A DNA stretch of 64,000 nt, from assembly GCA_949752745.1 (NCBI GenBank), contig OX457029.1, positions 47,856,228 through 47,920,227 on the forward strand, in the 5' to 3' direction. Under the pieces are notes generated by a model. It had not been told where the DNA came from. It worked only from the letters and a program-made list of their open reading frames with translations, and did not search any database. This DNA comes from Protula sp. h YS-2021 (Eukaryota; Annelida; Polychaeta; Sabellida; Serpulidae). The position numbers were made by a program, and so were the translations under genes. Shown piece by piece: positions 20,926 to 33,010 of the stretch. Positions within the stretch are counted from its first letter, which is position 1, and every line of letters begins with the position of its first letter.

Positions 20926-21055
20926 TATTTGTGAAACACCAGCAGGCCCCAACCGCCCCCCAAATTCATAGGAGTATAAAGCGATGACGGACAGACTGAC
21001 GGACAGACGGACACCCCAAACCTGCAGACCCCAATCCGAAGGGTTGGGGCCTAAA
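20926..21055 (+). mobile_element. AGGCCCCAACC MITE, copy 3
   Basis: Same ends and core as copy 2 with CCCCAATCCGAAGGG before the right arm. All three copies are preceded by AAGTA(AGTA)TTTRTNAAAC, so the true element may begin about 20 bases earlier. Confidence 0.65.
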
Positions 21056-21188
21056 AATCACCAAATAAGAACAAAACCATACTCAAGTTTGCACTTTTCT
21101 TTCTCAGCCTTGCGAAAATTGTCGGCAGAACTCCCAACTACGAATTCCCTTTTTTCTAACAGCGGATGAGAACATTAAAACATCTCTG

Positions 21189-21545
21189 AGGTATAAGCCA
21201 ATTCGCACTTTGACTTTTGCAGAAAAGTTTTTGCGTTTCGGCTAAATTCAGCTGGGACAAGGATATAAAGAAATGACAGAAAAAAACGGCAAAAATCAAC
21301 AAAATTCTATTTTGCCAGAAACATATTTACATGTTGGTTATCAAAGGGACTGAATAATAATATAAAATAGTTTTTAAAAGATCATATGATGGCTTTATAA
21401 ATTTGAAAGTGTGCATGTTGAAAGAAAATTAGAATTTTGATGTTTTTCCCTTATCATTTCTTTATAATTTATCCCAAAAATTTTGCAGTCGAAAAAACAC
21501 CTCCACAGGAAAGACACGAAAGTGCGAAATGGCTCATTCCCGGAG
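21189..21545. mobile_element. MITE with imperfect terminal inverted repeats
   Basis: Left TAAGCCAATTCGCACTTTGA and right GAAAGTGCGAAATGGCTCA are inverted matches. About 350 bp of AT-rich, non-coding sequence lies between them. Confidence 0.55.
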
Positions 21546-21618
21546 TATTTTCATAGAGAAAAGTAAGCCCATAGAGTAAAATAAAGAGGTGAGGACTAGG
21601 AGCTACCAGTAGTCCTAG

Positions 21619-21655
21619 ATGACTCTTGCTGTCTTCCCATAACAGCAAGAGTCAT
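21619..21655. other. Perfect 14-bp hairpin
   Basis: ATGACTCTTGCTGT, then a 9-base loop, then ACAGCAAGAGTCAT. It is isolated and not at the end of an obvious element. It could be part of a small foldback repeat or a structured RNA. Confidence 0.6.
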
Positions 21656-22443
21656 AGTTCCTACTATAGGAAATGTCATTAATGTCAATTTTCAAATCTC
21701 GGCGCACGATTCGGGCCAACGGCGTTATTTTAGACAGGGTGCATTACATAAATGGCCCAATTATAAATTATGGCGCACAAGTTTTATGGACAGATAACAA
21801 TTTTTACTGAGAAAAATATGTGTGTTGTTGAGATCAGGATATCGAATCCCTTATTATCGCCCACAACAGTGAATTCACACTTGCAAAACCACGCTTTACT
21901 CTAGTTTGGGAGTTTCGCTGAGGTCGAAAATAATGCGCCAGGGTACTTCTCAGTGTGCTTTGAAAGAAAAAGCCTGCCAGTTCGAGCCTCGGTGTCCTTG
22001 AACGTGCACCGAAAGATCCAGAGCCTCGAAAATTGAGATCAATTGCCATTTCTATTGCAGGAACTGTGACCCATTCTGTCCTAGGAAGATAGAAAGGGTC
22101 CGCTGGGACTAATCTACCAGGAGCATAGATGAAAACAGCATTTAGTGCAAGCCCCACGCAAAGAATACTTTAGGACAGTGGCACTGCTTGCGAAGCCGCG
22201 TGGTGTAATGGATTTACCTTGGAGCAAACAGAAAAGGGAAACCAAAACAGAACTGATCTTGACAAAATCCATCTTTCATGTGTTAACAACACCTGTGTAA
22301 TTTCAAACACCTGTATTTTCAAAAGCGTAATCTCGCGAGAGTGGAAATGTAAACAACAGTGTAGAGTTTTCCAAATAAAATTGGCATTACTAACTTACTG
22401 TTACCGAGACTACTGTAAAAAAAAAAAAGAAGAAGAATTTTTC

Positions 22444-22482
<39 letters not shown>

Positions 22483-22818
22483 TAATAATAATGATAATAA
22501 TAATAATAATAATCAACAGTTATATGAACCAGTTAATTCATCGACACATCGACACGTGGATAAAAGAATGTATGCAAAATGTTGCTTTATGCGATGGTGT
22601 AACAACACAACAATTGCGAAGTAAAAAATTAATAATGCATCTTATAAACTTTCACATGGCTATTGCATAACCTGTTTATTAAAGAGCTCTTTTAACTTTT
22701 AGCATCTTTAAGATCACTAAGATTATCGCAAAAAATTTGCTTAGACACGATTTTATTACACAATAATTATTTTTCGCCTCCTAAATTTATCTCTTCATAT
22801 TTCATATATTCGCCCTTC
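21656..22818. other. Unannotated stretch with an AAT microsatellite
   Basis: No gene recognised. A (TAA)n microsatellite with a few substitutions occupies 22444-22513. Confidence 0.5.
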
Positions 22819-23579
22819 TTGCTTCTAAACATTCTAAACATTGCAAAATACCACATAATTAGAACAGAATGCAGAAACGTGTCACACACTTTCACAAGAA
22901 ATAGATACAATGAAACGACAAACACAAGAGAAGCATTAGCGAGAGAGCTAAAGAACCAACCACTTCTCGATATCAATCATATAGATGTCACCCAGCTAAC
23001 TACAAAAATAAGAAAGCTGCAAAACAACCAACGAAAGATGTCTGGTGTTGAATCAATGCACGATCGTCGGGACTTGAAAAAAAATGAAAACCGAATCTAA
23101 AACACAATCTGACTTAATGAAAAAACAGATAAATACAATACATCATGTTACTGACCGAACACACAAGCCAGAGCGTCGTCAATGAAGTAAAATCTTTAAA
23201 CAATTCTTTAGAAGAAAGAGTGTCATTGGAACAAGACGACAAAACAATATAAGGGCAGTAACTAGGCGCCCTTGGCAGCTCTTCATCTCTCTTGTGTCCC
23301 CGGAAACAACCCCAGATGACATTACTTACCACGTTAGAAGCATAATGACTAGAGCAAACGTGGAATGCATTCCATTGAAAACAAGATTCTCAACTTATAA
23401 ATCGTTTAAAATGAGCATAGTTTCAGAGTCAATTGACCAATTTCTGGATCTCTCAAACTGGTCACATGGAGTACTGGTTCGCAAATTTTTTCCTCCCCGT
23501 CTCCCACAAGGGATGAGACCCCAAGAGTTTGAAAATGGAACGCACAGCGGACAACAATCATAATTCTTATTCAGATAAT

Positions 23580-24209
23580 ATGTCGGTGATAAGCTTTAAT
23601 TGCAACGGAGTTAAAACCTTTAAGAACTTCAAGAACTTTGGTTCGAACAACCTGAAATAAATTTACTAAATGACATTGATAAATACTATTTTGGTTCTGG
23701 AACCTCCCCAATCAGTACAACTGACGAAATTATTTTCGGAAGAAAATATGGCGGTGTTGTATTTCTGTGGAGTTCTAAACTAAGTAACGTGTCTTGCATA
23801 GATTTTAACAGCATTTGGGTCTATGGCCTACAAATCAAATCAGCTGGTGGGTCGAAAACCCCCATATTAAATGTCCATTTACCATACGAATCCACCGAAA
23901 AGGAAGATGATTACTTAAGCTGTCTTGGCCAAACTGAGGCTATTACGCAAAGCAGCGATGCACATTGTATTTATATATAACTTTGCTGAAGAAGATGCTT
24001 ATGTAGTTTCAGATATAAAAATCCTACCGCAAAGTACATATCCATATATCAGCTATGCCTGGAACACCATCTCGTGGCTTGACCATTGCATAACGACCAG
24101 ATATGGTCATGGAAAAATAAGGGAAATTACAGTACTTTACTCATATGCATCATCTGATCATAAACCAATTAAAACTGAAATTGATATGGAAACGGAGGAA
24201 ATCTTATAA
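23580..24209 (+). pseudogene. LINE apurinic endonuclease domain remnant
   Basis: ISFNCNG at the start and the SDHKPI motif with upstream WLDHC at the end mark an exonuclease/endonuclease/phosphatase fold. The middle is in two frames (23789-23980 and 23925-24209). The first part has a stop after GSNNLK. Confidence 0.75.
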
Positions 24210-25037
24210 AAAACACCCAAAAGTCAAATAGGGTTAGGTGGCATAGAGTGTCTCTCGTTCACATATATGTGAAATGACGGGACAATTACTGAGCAATGTC
24301 GACATTTCTATTTCATGTATTACATGTAGCGATATAAATTGTAAATCTGATGAATGTACACGCATTATATACAAATTTTATGCAAATACTATCAAGGTCC
24401 TGAGTGCAGCTTCTAGTATTTTGCTATTAGACAGTGAATCAAGGGATAGGAAAAATAAACATACTCAAGCTTTTGGCTGGAATGAATATGTGAAAGAGAC
24501 CCACAAAATGGCTCGTGAAGAATATACTGCTTGGCACGACGTTGCAAACTACGAGAGGGTACAATCGCTGAACATAGGAGAAAAACTAGAAGTTACTTCA
24601 AATACTTCTTGCGTAATTGTAAAAGGAATAAGGAAATTATTAGTTCCAAACTTCTTGCAAAGAAATTACTGTCCAAAAACCCCAAAGAATTTTGGAATGA
24701 AATCAAAAAGCTTTCTCCTAGCAATGTAATGTTCATGAATAACCCAAATGGAATAACATGGAAAGAAAATATTGTTAAATTATGGGAAGACCACCGTTGG
24801 AAAATCTTTAATAGTGTTCCGGGGCGCAATTTCAATACTAATAGGTATAGAATCAGTAACAAACATAATATGAAATATATATATATTGTAAAGATGTTAT
24901 AGATGCTATTGATTGAATAAGCTACGTATCTCCTGATAGGTATAGGATCTCCGTTGAATACCTTAAAATGCTGACAGCAAACTAGCTGTTATGATATCAA
25001 CCTGTTTCACTGCTATTTTACACATGGATATTTATCT

Positions 25038-25681
25038 GTGAAGTTTATGAATTCTGTAATAACACCATTAATTAAAAGTAAAAATGTTGATAAGTGCTAT
25101 CTCTTGAACTATAGACCAATTACAATTGCTACTACTATATCGAAATGTTTGAAAAATGTATTCTTAATATCATTAAAGACTTTCTTCCAACCACAACAAA
25201 TCAGTTTGGTTTTAAAAAAACATGGTACAGATTTATGCAATTTGCTATTCAAAGAAACTGTGCGTTCATATTTTACACAGCGTTCAAGTGTTCATGCATG
25301 CTTTTTAGATGCTAGCAAGGCATTTGATTGTGTTAATTACGATAAACTGTTCAAAGCGCTAGAACAGGGCCAAATTCCATAATTCTACGTATCTTATACT
25401 ATTGGTATTATAATTAAACAATGTCTGTCAAATTATACGATGTGTTTTCAGGAACTTTGAAAGTAACTAATGGAGTAAGACAGGGCGGGGTTTTGCCACC
25501 CTTCTTATTTGATATTTATATAAACTGTATCAGCAAAATCCTAAACAAAGAAAATATAGGATGTATGTTTGGCAGTTATTTGATTCTATTATATATAAAC
25601 GCCGATGATTTTAATAGGCCCATCCTTAAAGGGATTACAAAGGCTGGTAAACCTCTGTCACCATATGGGAAAACAGCTTGA
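25038..25681 (+). pseudogene. LINE reverse transcriptase domain remnant
   Basis: Recognisable motifs: ITPLIKSKN, LNYRPITIATTISK, HGTDLCNLLFKETV and FLDASKAFDCVN (the first catalytic Asp). After a break come NGVRQGGVLPPFLFDIYINC and the catalytic box YINADD in place of YADD. Stops and a frameshift near 25382-25420 inactivate it. Confidence 0.85.
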
Positions 25682-25751
25682 TATTTCTATTTAATGAAAA
25701 CAAAACAAAGTGTATGATATTCCGTACCAAAAAAAAGACAAAGCATATATA

Positions 25752-26390
25752 GGAACAGGACAAAATCCAGCGGGTCAAAATCCACCTAGGATAAAATACC
25801 GCCGGACAAAATCCCGCCATTTACTTTTTTTTCTGATTTTGTAATAGTTATTTATAATGATGACATTGTAATTTCTGCGTTCCCTTTCAGGCCTTTATTA
25901 CGCGATGATCTATGTACAACTTAACTGCCCTTCTGGATCTGGTTCATGGTTGTGGTCTAAGGACACAGGCATTAGCTCATTCTCTTTCAATTTAACTATA
26001 GCCCTGCAGCCCTTTTTGCGCCACTCGCACTCATATGCAACATATCCATATGCTAGATTCTTGTTCTTGAGGTACACGAACCCTTCTTGCAGAAGTTTCG
26101 GTTGTCCTTTCTTTGATTCAATGTACTCCATTTTCGGAATTGAAATGGAAAACAAACAAATTTCGAATATTTATACAGAAATTCAGCGTCCGGAGTAGAT
26201 CGCCTAGATTGGCTAGATTTGCAGAATAATTACAATTATATCACTATTACCTGCTCTGGTTCGGGATAGTTGAAAATTAAAAAATAAGGAAGTGGCGGGA
26301 TTTTGTTCGGCGGTATTTTGTCCTAGGTGGGATTTTGTCACGCGGTATTTTGTCCGCGGTATTTTGTCCGGCGGGATTTTGTCCTAGACC
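25752..26390 (-). mobile_element. Inverted-repeat element F5 carrying a FLYWCH exon (Mutator-like candidate), nested in the LINE
   Basis: The ends are arrays of GGACAAAATCC / GGATTTTGTCC words: left 25752-25818, right about 26288-26390. Outermost bases are GGAACAGGACAAAATCC and, inward from the right, GGTCTAGGACAAAATCC. This resembles the GG-N4-TGGGACAA ends of F1-F4. Flanks AGCATATAT (25742-25750) and AGCATTTAT (26392-26400) match at 8 of 9 bases, like a Mutator-type target duplication. The LINE reading resumes directly after it. Confidence 0.7.
25910..26155 (-). CDS. FLYWCH-type zinc-finger exon inside element F5
   Basis: The frame encodes about 80 residues starting MFSISIPKMEYIESKKGQPK. 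It contains an aromatic-rich GFVYLKN segment, a YECEWRKKGC pair of cysteines and a DHNHEPD histidine pair: the C..C..H-x-H zinc-binding pattern with conserved aromatics of the FLYWCH domain. FLYWCH domains are known in Mutator-like transposases and in some host factors. No transposase follows, so this is a fragment or a domain carried by a non-autonomous element. It ends at a stop shortly after the His pair. Confidence 0.7.
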   Translation of the reverse strand: MFSISIPKMEYIESKKGQPKLLQEGFVYLKNKNLAYGYVAYECEWRKKGCRAIVKLKENELMPVSLDHNHEPDPEGQLSCT

Positions 26391-27057
26391 CAGCATTTAT
26401 GTACAATGTTATAACAATGAACGGCTAGCCATTACAATATTGTAATAAAATTACTTATTTAGGGCATATCAGAAATGAAAGACTCGAAGACGACGAAGAC
26501 ATAAAAAAGCAAATGAGAGCAATATACGCACGGTGGAATGTGTTGAAAATAAATTCATGCATTCACACGGGAAGTAAAAATTACCTTGTTCAAAACTTAC
26601 ATATCGAACTTATACACATCCCAATTATGCTGTTCGTACAGCAAAGACGTAATGGAAAATTTAAAGTTGCATGCAATAATGTATTTCGTTTTATATTCAT
26701 GTTAAATAAGAGATTCAGTGTAAGTACTGCGATGGTATTACTTAGAATTAATACATGTAAAGCTGTAGTGCGTGTCTGTCAGTAGTGTATTAAAACGTAT
26801 TATGAATTCCGATAATGCCATTTTAAAAGCGATGTGTTATAGTGATATTGCCATTACGTCTACTTTGTTTCAAAACTGGAATGAAACATTATATGTACTA
26901 CCCAAACGAAACATGACAACAAATTGAGCATATGTATTACACATGTTATATAGTTAATGTTACTACTGTTACATAATCTTAGACTATTTATCTTCATCAT
27001 GTACTGTTTTTTACCTATATGCTTATACTGTGACCTTGTTTTTTGGTTTGCATTTAA

Positions 27058-27789
<732 letters not shown>

Positions 27790-29350
27790 AACTGCTTGTC
27801 CCTATCTAAGAGAAAAACGATGCTTTTGGCATCAGTAATCTCGTAAGCGCAAAATATATCAAGGAATATTCAGTTTTTAATAAAATATAAAACAAGTTTA
27901 CTAAGTGTCTTATTGGCGTCTACATAGGAAAAAAAATACGATTCTTTATTAATAGTACCTTATTGCTTCATTTTATTGAAGGTGCCTTAAAGCTCTTTAT
28001 TTTAACACAGATTAATAAATTCAATAAAATATTTTAAAACGAAATAATAATGTTGGAGCTGTTACTATTGCTGTTATGATTCAAATAAATGATTACGGTT
28101 GTCATCCATGTTTAGACATTCATTAAAACACACGGTTATTAATGGATAACTATTAAAATCTGTATATAAAGTGTGTTCAAATAAAATTCCAGCTTTGTCC
28201 GGTGATTTAACAGTATTAATACTTTCTACAAATTGCATAATTTTCGCCTATGCAAAATTTTGTGCTCTACATGCCTCAACTTTTTTAGAGCAATCAGAAT
28301 TAAAATTGGGTGCGTTATTAAATATTTTACAATAATCTGTTTTCTAGTAATTATTCATATCAGTTTCATTTATAATACAATTGACGTTATCAGAAATGGC
28401 TTTTTTAATTATGCTTAATCTACTCAACCCATTCCTAAATTCTTTGATATTTTTCCTAGTAATTTCTGTGTGATTTTTTTGGATTCAATTATATTATTAT
28501 ATTCATACAAACGTGGAGTGTGTTTAAATTGTGACCCATTTTTTGCATTGCATCAGCAATGCAAAAAATTCGCGTATAAATATTCGAAATTTGTTTGTTT
28601 TCCATATCAATTCCGAAAATGGAGTACATTGAATCAAAGAAAGGCCAATGCAGCTGTATTCAAAGGTTTGTGCCATATGCAATATGCGTATCTTGTAATA
28701 TAGTTTAGTCCAACTGGATATTTGCCAGATGCTGTCTTTGACCTTTGCTGGTATGTTTATTATCTCATCAGGTTTCTTAAGAAATAATTTTCTCCAAAAA
28801 CGTGACACTTATACAGATGTCATGCCAATAAATTAACTGGATTTACTCAAGCGACGAGCAAATGAAATTGATTCAATTAAAGATACTTAAAATGTGTTAT
28901 AAATCATGATATTGATATGATAAGCAAAATAAATAGTAAAATGATAATAATGTGATTGAAAAAGCTTGTGATAAGCTAATATCACTTAAATAACATAAAA
29001 CTCATTCTATTCAAAAGACGGGTCTCTAGGTCGGAAATATTACCAGAGGTCTGACACAAGGGAATGATAGGAACGGGCAAAAAAGACTTGAGTGCTCATG
29101 TGCAAAATAACATAAGCAGACGTTTACTTCCGAATCGTGGTAGCTTTTAAGCTTTATCATAGTATTGTAATTTTAAGAGTTTTTAAGCAAAAATTGATAT
29201 ATGTTTGTGAAAACAGTTATATTTGGTATGAACTACCTTTCGCTTTAGCTAATTATGGATCTCCGGTGCGATTTTTCTTTTGTTTAGCGAGCAATAACAC
29301 AAGTAATTCTGCATAGATTTCACTGTTGCCTTTTGAATGCTTTTTGTTTT
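27790..29350. other. AT-rich region with a second FLYWCH-exon fragment
   Basis: No host gene seen. Plus-strand 28575-28690 matches the start of the FLYWCH exon of element F5 (AAATTTGTTTGTTTTCCAT..., then ATGGAGTACATTGAATCAAA), so it is a relic of a related element. Confidence 0.55.
28575..28690 (+). pseudogene. FLYWCH-exon relic
   Basis: From 28619 it reads MEYIESKKGQ as in the 25910-26155 exon, then diverges (CSCIQRFV) before the cysteine pair. The upstream untranslated bases also match. It lies opposite in orientation to the copy inside the LINE. Inverted ends for this copy were not found. Confidence 0.6.
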
Positions 29351-29359
29351 ATGGATTTG

Positions 29360-32300
29360 CAGTACTTAACAGTGTTATTGGTACTTTGTAAGTACTCTAG
29401 GTAAATAAAAGTACAAACTAAGTACCGCATTGAGTATTTTGGGTACTTAAAAGAACATGCTGAGTAAATTCGGTATTTTTCAGTTTTCTGGTATTTATCC
29501 TGGTACTTAAGGTACCTAATGATGTTTTCGGGTACTTTAGTACTTAATGATTTTTTCGGTGTTTTCACGGGTACTAAGGTACGTAATGAGTACTTAATTT
29601 GTTAGTTTAAAAAAATGGCATTTGTGAGCATGTCTTGGGTGGCTATTTCAGGGTATTTTCCCGTTTTCCGGGTACTTGAGGTATTTAATGATGTTCTCCG
29701 GTAACTTTTGAATTTTTTCAGGGTACTTAAGGCACTTGATGATTATTCAGGTGTTTTTATGGGTACTTAATGTATGTAATGAGTTCCTAATTTGTTAGCT
29801 TTTGTTAACATGTCTTGGGTGGAAATTTCCGGGTATTTTTCCGGGTGCTAGAGGTACTTAATGATGTATTCCGGGTATTTAAGGATTTGATGATTTTTTT
29901 AGTGTTTTCTACTGGTACTTAAGTATTGAGTACCTAATTGTTAGCTTATAAAATTTACTTTTGTGAACATGTCTTGGGTGGTAATTTTTGGGTATTTTCC
30001 AGTTTTCTGGGTATTTTTCGGGTACTTGATGTACTTAATGGTGTAAACCGGGTACATAAGGTACTTGATAATTTTTCTTGTTTTTTTTCTGGTTACTTGA
30101 GTGCCTAATTTGTTAGCATTTGTGAACGAGCCTTGGGTAGAAATTCTGGAGTATTTTCAAGTTTTCCGGGTTTTTCCGGGTACTAAAAGGTACTTAAAAA
30201 TGTTTTTTCCGGGTACTGTAGGTACTTGATGATTTTTCCGTTTCACGGGTACATAACGAGTGCCTTATTTGCCAGCTTAGAAAATTATATGTCTTACCCC
30301 CTTTCCCTAAAGGGGAGACATATATACCTTTGGTGTGTCCGTCCGTCTCTCTGCAGTGAGTTCAAAAAAAAACTAACCAGCTAATTTTGCCAAAACTTGC
30401 ATGCAAATTTGGAGGCACATATTTAGATGACGCCCATGTTATTATTTTTTTCGTTCTTCAAAAATTCTAATTTTGGCGAATTTTTTAACCTACCGTAGGA
30501 AGGGGGTTTCGAGCAATTTTTTACTTTGTGTAGGCGATATCTCCGAAACGGTTTGTTGGATTTTGCTCAAACGTTGTAAGAAAAACACACACATTGTGGA
30601 AATGTTTACTGCTATTTTATTTTTCATTTATTTTAAAATTGCATCTTTGGCAGCTTTTTTTAAATTTTTGACTTTATTGTATGGTGTACTCGATATCTCC
30701 CAAACTATTCCTTGAATTTTGCTCAAACCATGTAATTTTAACGACCATAGAGTGCAAATGTATCCTAAGGTGCTGTTATTTCTTTTCCTCAAAACTTGGA
30801 TTTTTATGCGATTTTTTAAAAAAAAAAATCATCGTGCAATCATTTACGAGTTATGACGTCATTTATGTTCTAAAGCTCAATAACTAATGAGCCTAGCGCT
30901 TCGGCATAAAATGTATTATGAGACTAATTTTAAGAAAGAAATTTTTGACATCATCATTGACGAGTTATGACGTCATTTAATTTCAACAAAATTGGTTACA
31001 TTATGCACAATTGTCTCAAGCTAGAAGCGTGGACCGGGTAGTAGAGGTACTTAATTATATTTTCCTTGTACTTCAGATACTTGATGATTTTCCGATTGTT
31101 TTACTGGCACTTAAGATACGTATTGAGAACCTAATTTTTAGCTTAGAACATTTACATTTGTAAACATGTCTTGGGTGGTTATTTTCCTGTGTGCAAGACT
31201 AAAATGAAATTCTTTCATTGTGACGGAAATGTTGCGTGCATAACCTCAACACTATAGAATAGGGTAATCACACATTTTCATAGCATTTCAAAATCTGGCA
31301 AATTTTAAATGTTTTTGGAAATCAAAAATAACCACGCGTTGCACACCTCCAATATAGCTTCTCTCTCTGTGTAAGACAAATGAAATAACTATATTACTAG
31401 TTATTGAGATATGGCGCGTTCAAACTCACAGCTATAGATGGGGGACAGACAGACGGACGCGACGGGTTTCATCACGCTCCTGCTCCGCAAACTGCGCTGG
31501 TTCGGAAAACTAATCAAGCAACTGTTTAATAACATAGCTAGTTGAGAAACTAAACTGCCCAAATATCATAAATTAGTAAAATTCTTGCTCCAAGTGTAAA
31601 ACAACAAGGAAAATATATTTTTTCGAAAATGGGATTCCGTCCTTTTTTTTCAGATGGACTCGGTTTTCGTCGGGTCACTGAGTCCCGGAATCAGTTTTTG
31701 TAAGCCCTAGCGCAAACGCTGTGTTAGCTTAGAAAATTGCCATTTGTGAGCATGTCTTTGGTAATAATTTCCACGTATTATCCAGTTTTCCAGGTAGTAG
31801 AAGTACTTAATGATGTTTTCCGAGTACTCAAGGTAGCTAGTGATTTTTCCGGTGTTTTTACTGTTACTTAAGGTACATATTGAGTACCTAATTTGTTAGC
31901 TTAGAACATTTACATTTTATGCCTAGCGTGGTAATTTCCGGGTATTTTGCAGTTTTCCGTTTATTTTTCTTGGACCTGAGGTACCTAATAATATTTTCCG
32001 GGCACTTAAGCTACTTGATGATTTTTCCGGCTTTTTGTGGGTACTTAAGGTAAGTAATGAATACCTAATTTGTTAGCTTATAAAATTAACTTTTGTGAAT
32101 ATGTCTTTTTTTTTTAGAAAACTGAGATTTGTAAACATGTCTTGGGTGGTAATTCCAGGGCATTTGTCAGGTATTTTTCCGTGCACTATAGCTACTTTAC
32201 GATGTTTTCGGGTACTTCAGTTTCTTGATGATTTTTTCGGTGTTTTTTGGGTAAATTAGATAGTAAGTGTAATAAGTACCTAATTTGCTAACTTAGAAAA

Positions 32301-33010
32301 TTTACTTTTCTGATAGTCGTTTCAGAAAATTAACATTTGTGAACATGTCTTGGGTGGTAATTCCCGGGTATTTACCAGTTTTTCGGCAATTTTTCGGTAC
32401 CAAATAATGTTTACCGAATATTTAAGGTGTTTTTTATGACTACGTAAAGTTCGTAATGACTGCCTAATCTGTTAGCATTTGTAAACATGTCTTGGGTCGA
32501 AATTTTCGGGTACTTTTCCGGGTACTTGAAGTACACAATGATTTTTCCGGGTACTTAAGGTACAAAATGATTTTTCCTTTGTTTATTTTGGTATTTTAGG
32601 TGCGTAATGATTGCCTAATTTGTTAGCATTTATGAACATGTCTTGGGTGGAAATTCCCGGGTATTTCTCTGGGTACTAAAGATACTTAATGATGTTTCCG
32701 GGTACTTAAGGCACTTGGTGATTTTTTCGGTGTTTATAGGTATTTTAGGTATGTAATGACTGCCTAATTTGTTGGCATTTGTGAACGTGCCTTGGGCAGA
32801 AATTCGGATTTTTTCGGATACTAGAGGTACTTTTTGATGTTTTCCGGGTACTTAAGGTACTTGATAATTTTTCCGTTGTTTTTACGGGGCTTTTTTCAGC
32901 GCGTACGGTACCGTCAAATTGAAATGCGACATTTGTGGACATGTTAACTCTCTTAATTCTTAGCTGTTTTATTTTCTGTATATTTCATAGTACTTTAGGT
33001 AATTAAATAG
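29360..33010 (+). repeat. Tandem array, period about 190-200 bp (GGGTACTTAAGG units)
   Basis: Each unit has TTAGCTTAGAAAATT, AACATGTCTTGGGTGG, a TTTCCGGGTA segment, GAGGTACTTAATGATG and AAGGTACTTGATGATTTTT. Copies diverge and vary in length. The array is interrupted by an unrelated element at about 30290-31030 and by further sequence at about 31190-31730. No coding potential. Confidence 0.8.
30290..31030 (+). mobile_element. Element interrupting the GGGTACTTAAGG array
   Basis: It starts with the palindromic CCCCCTTTCCC..AAAGGGG and a GTGTGTCCGTCCGTCTCTC word. It contains two to three diverged core units (GGCGATATCTCCGAAACGG / CTCGATATCTCCCAAACT, each with TTGCTCAAAC). The palindromic left end followed by tandem cores resembles elements A-C in plan but not in sequence. 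The right end near 31030 is approximate. Confidence 0.45.
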
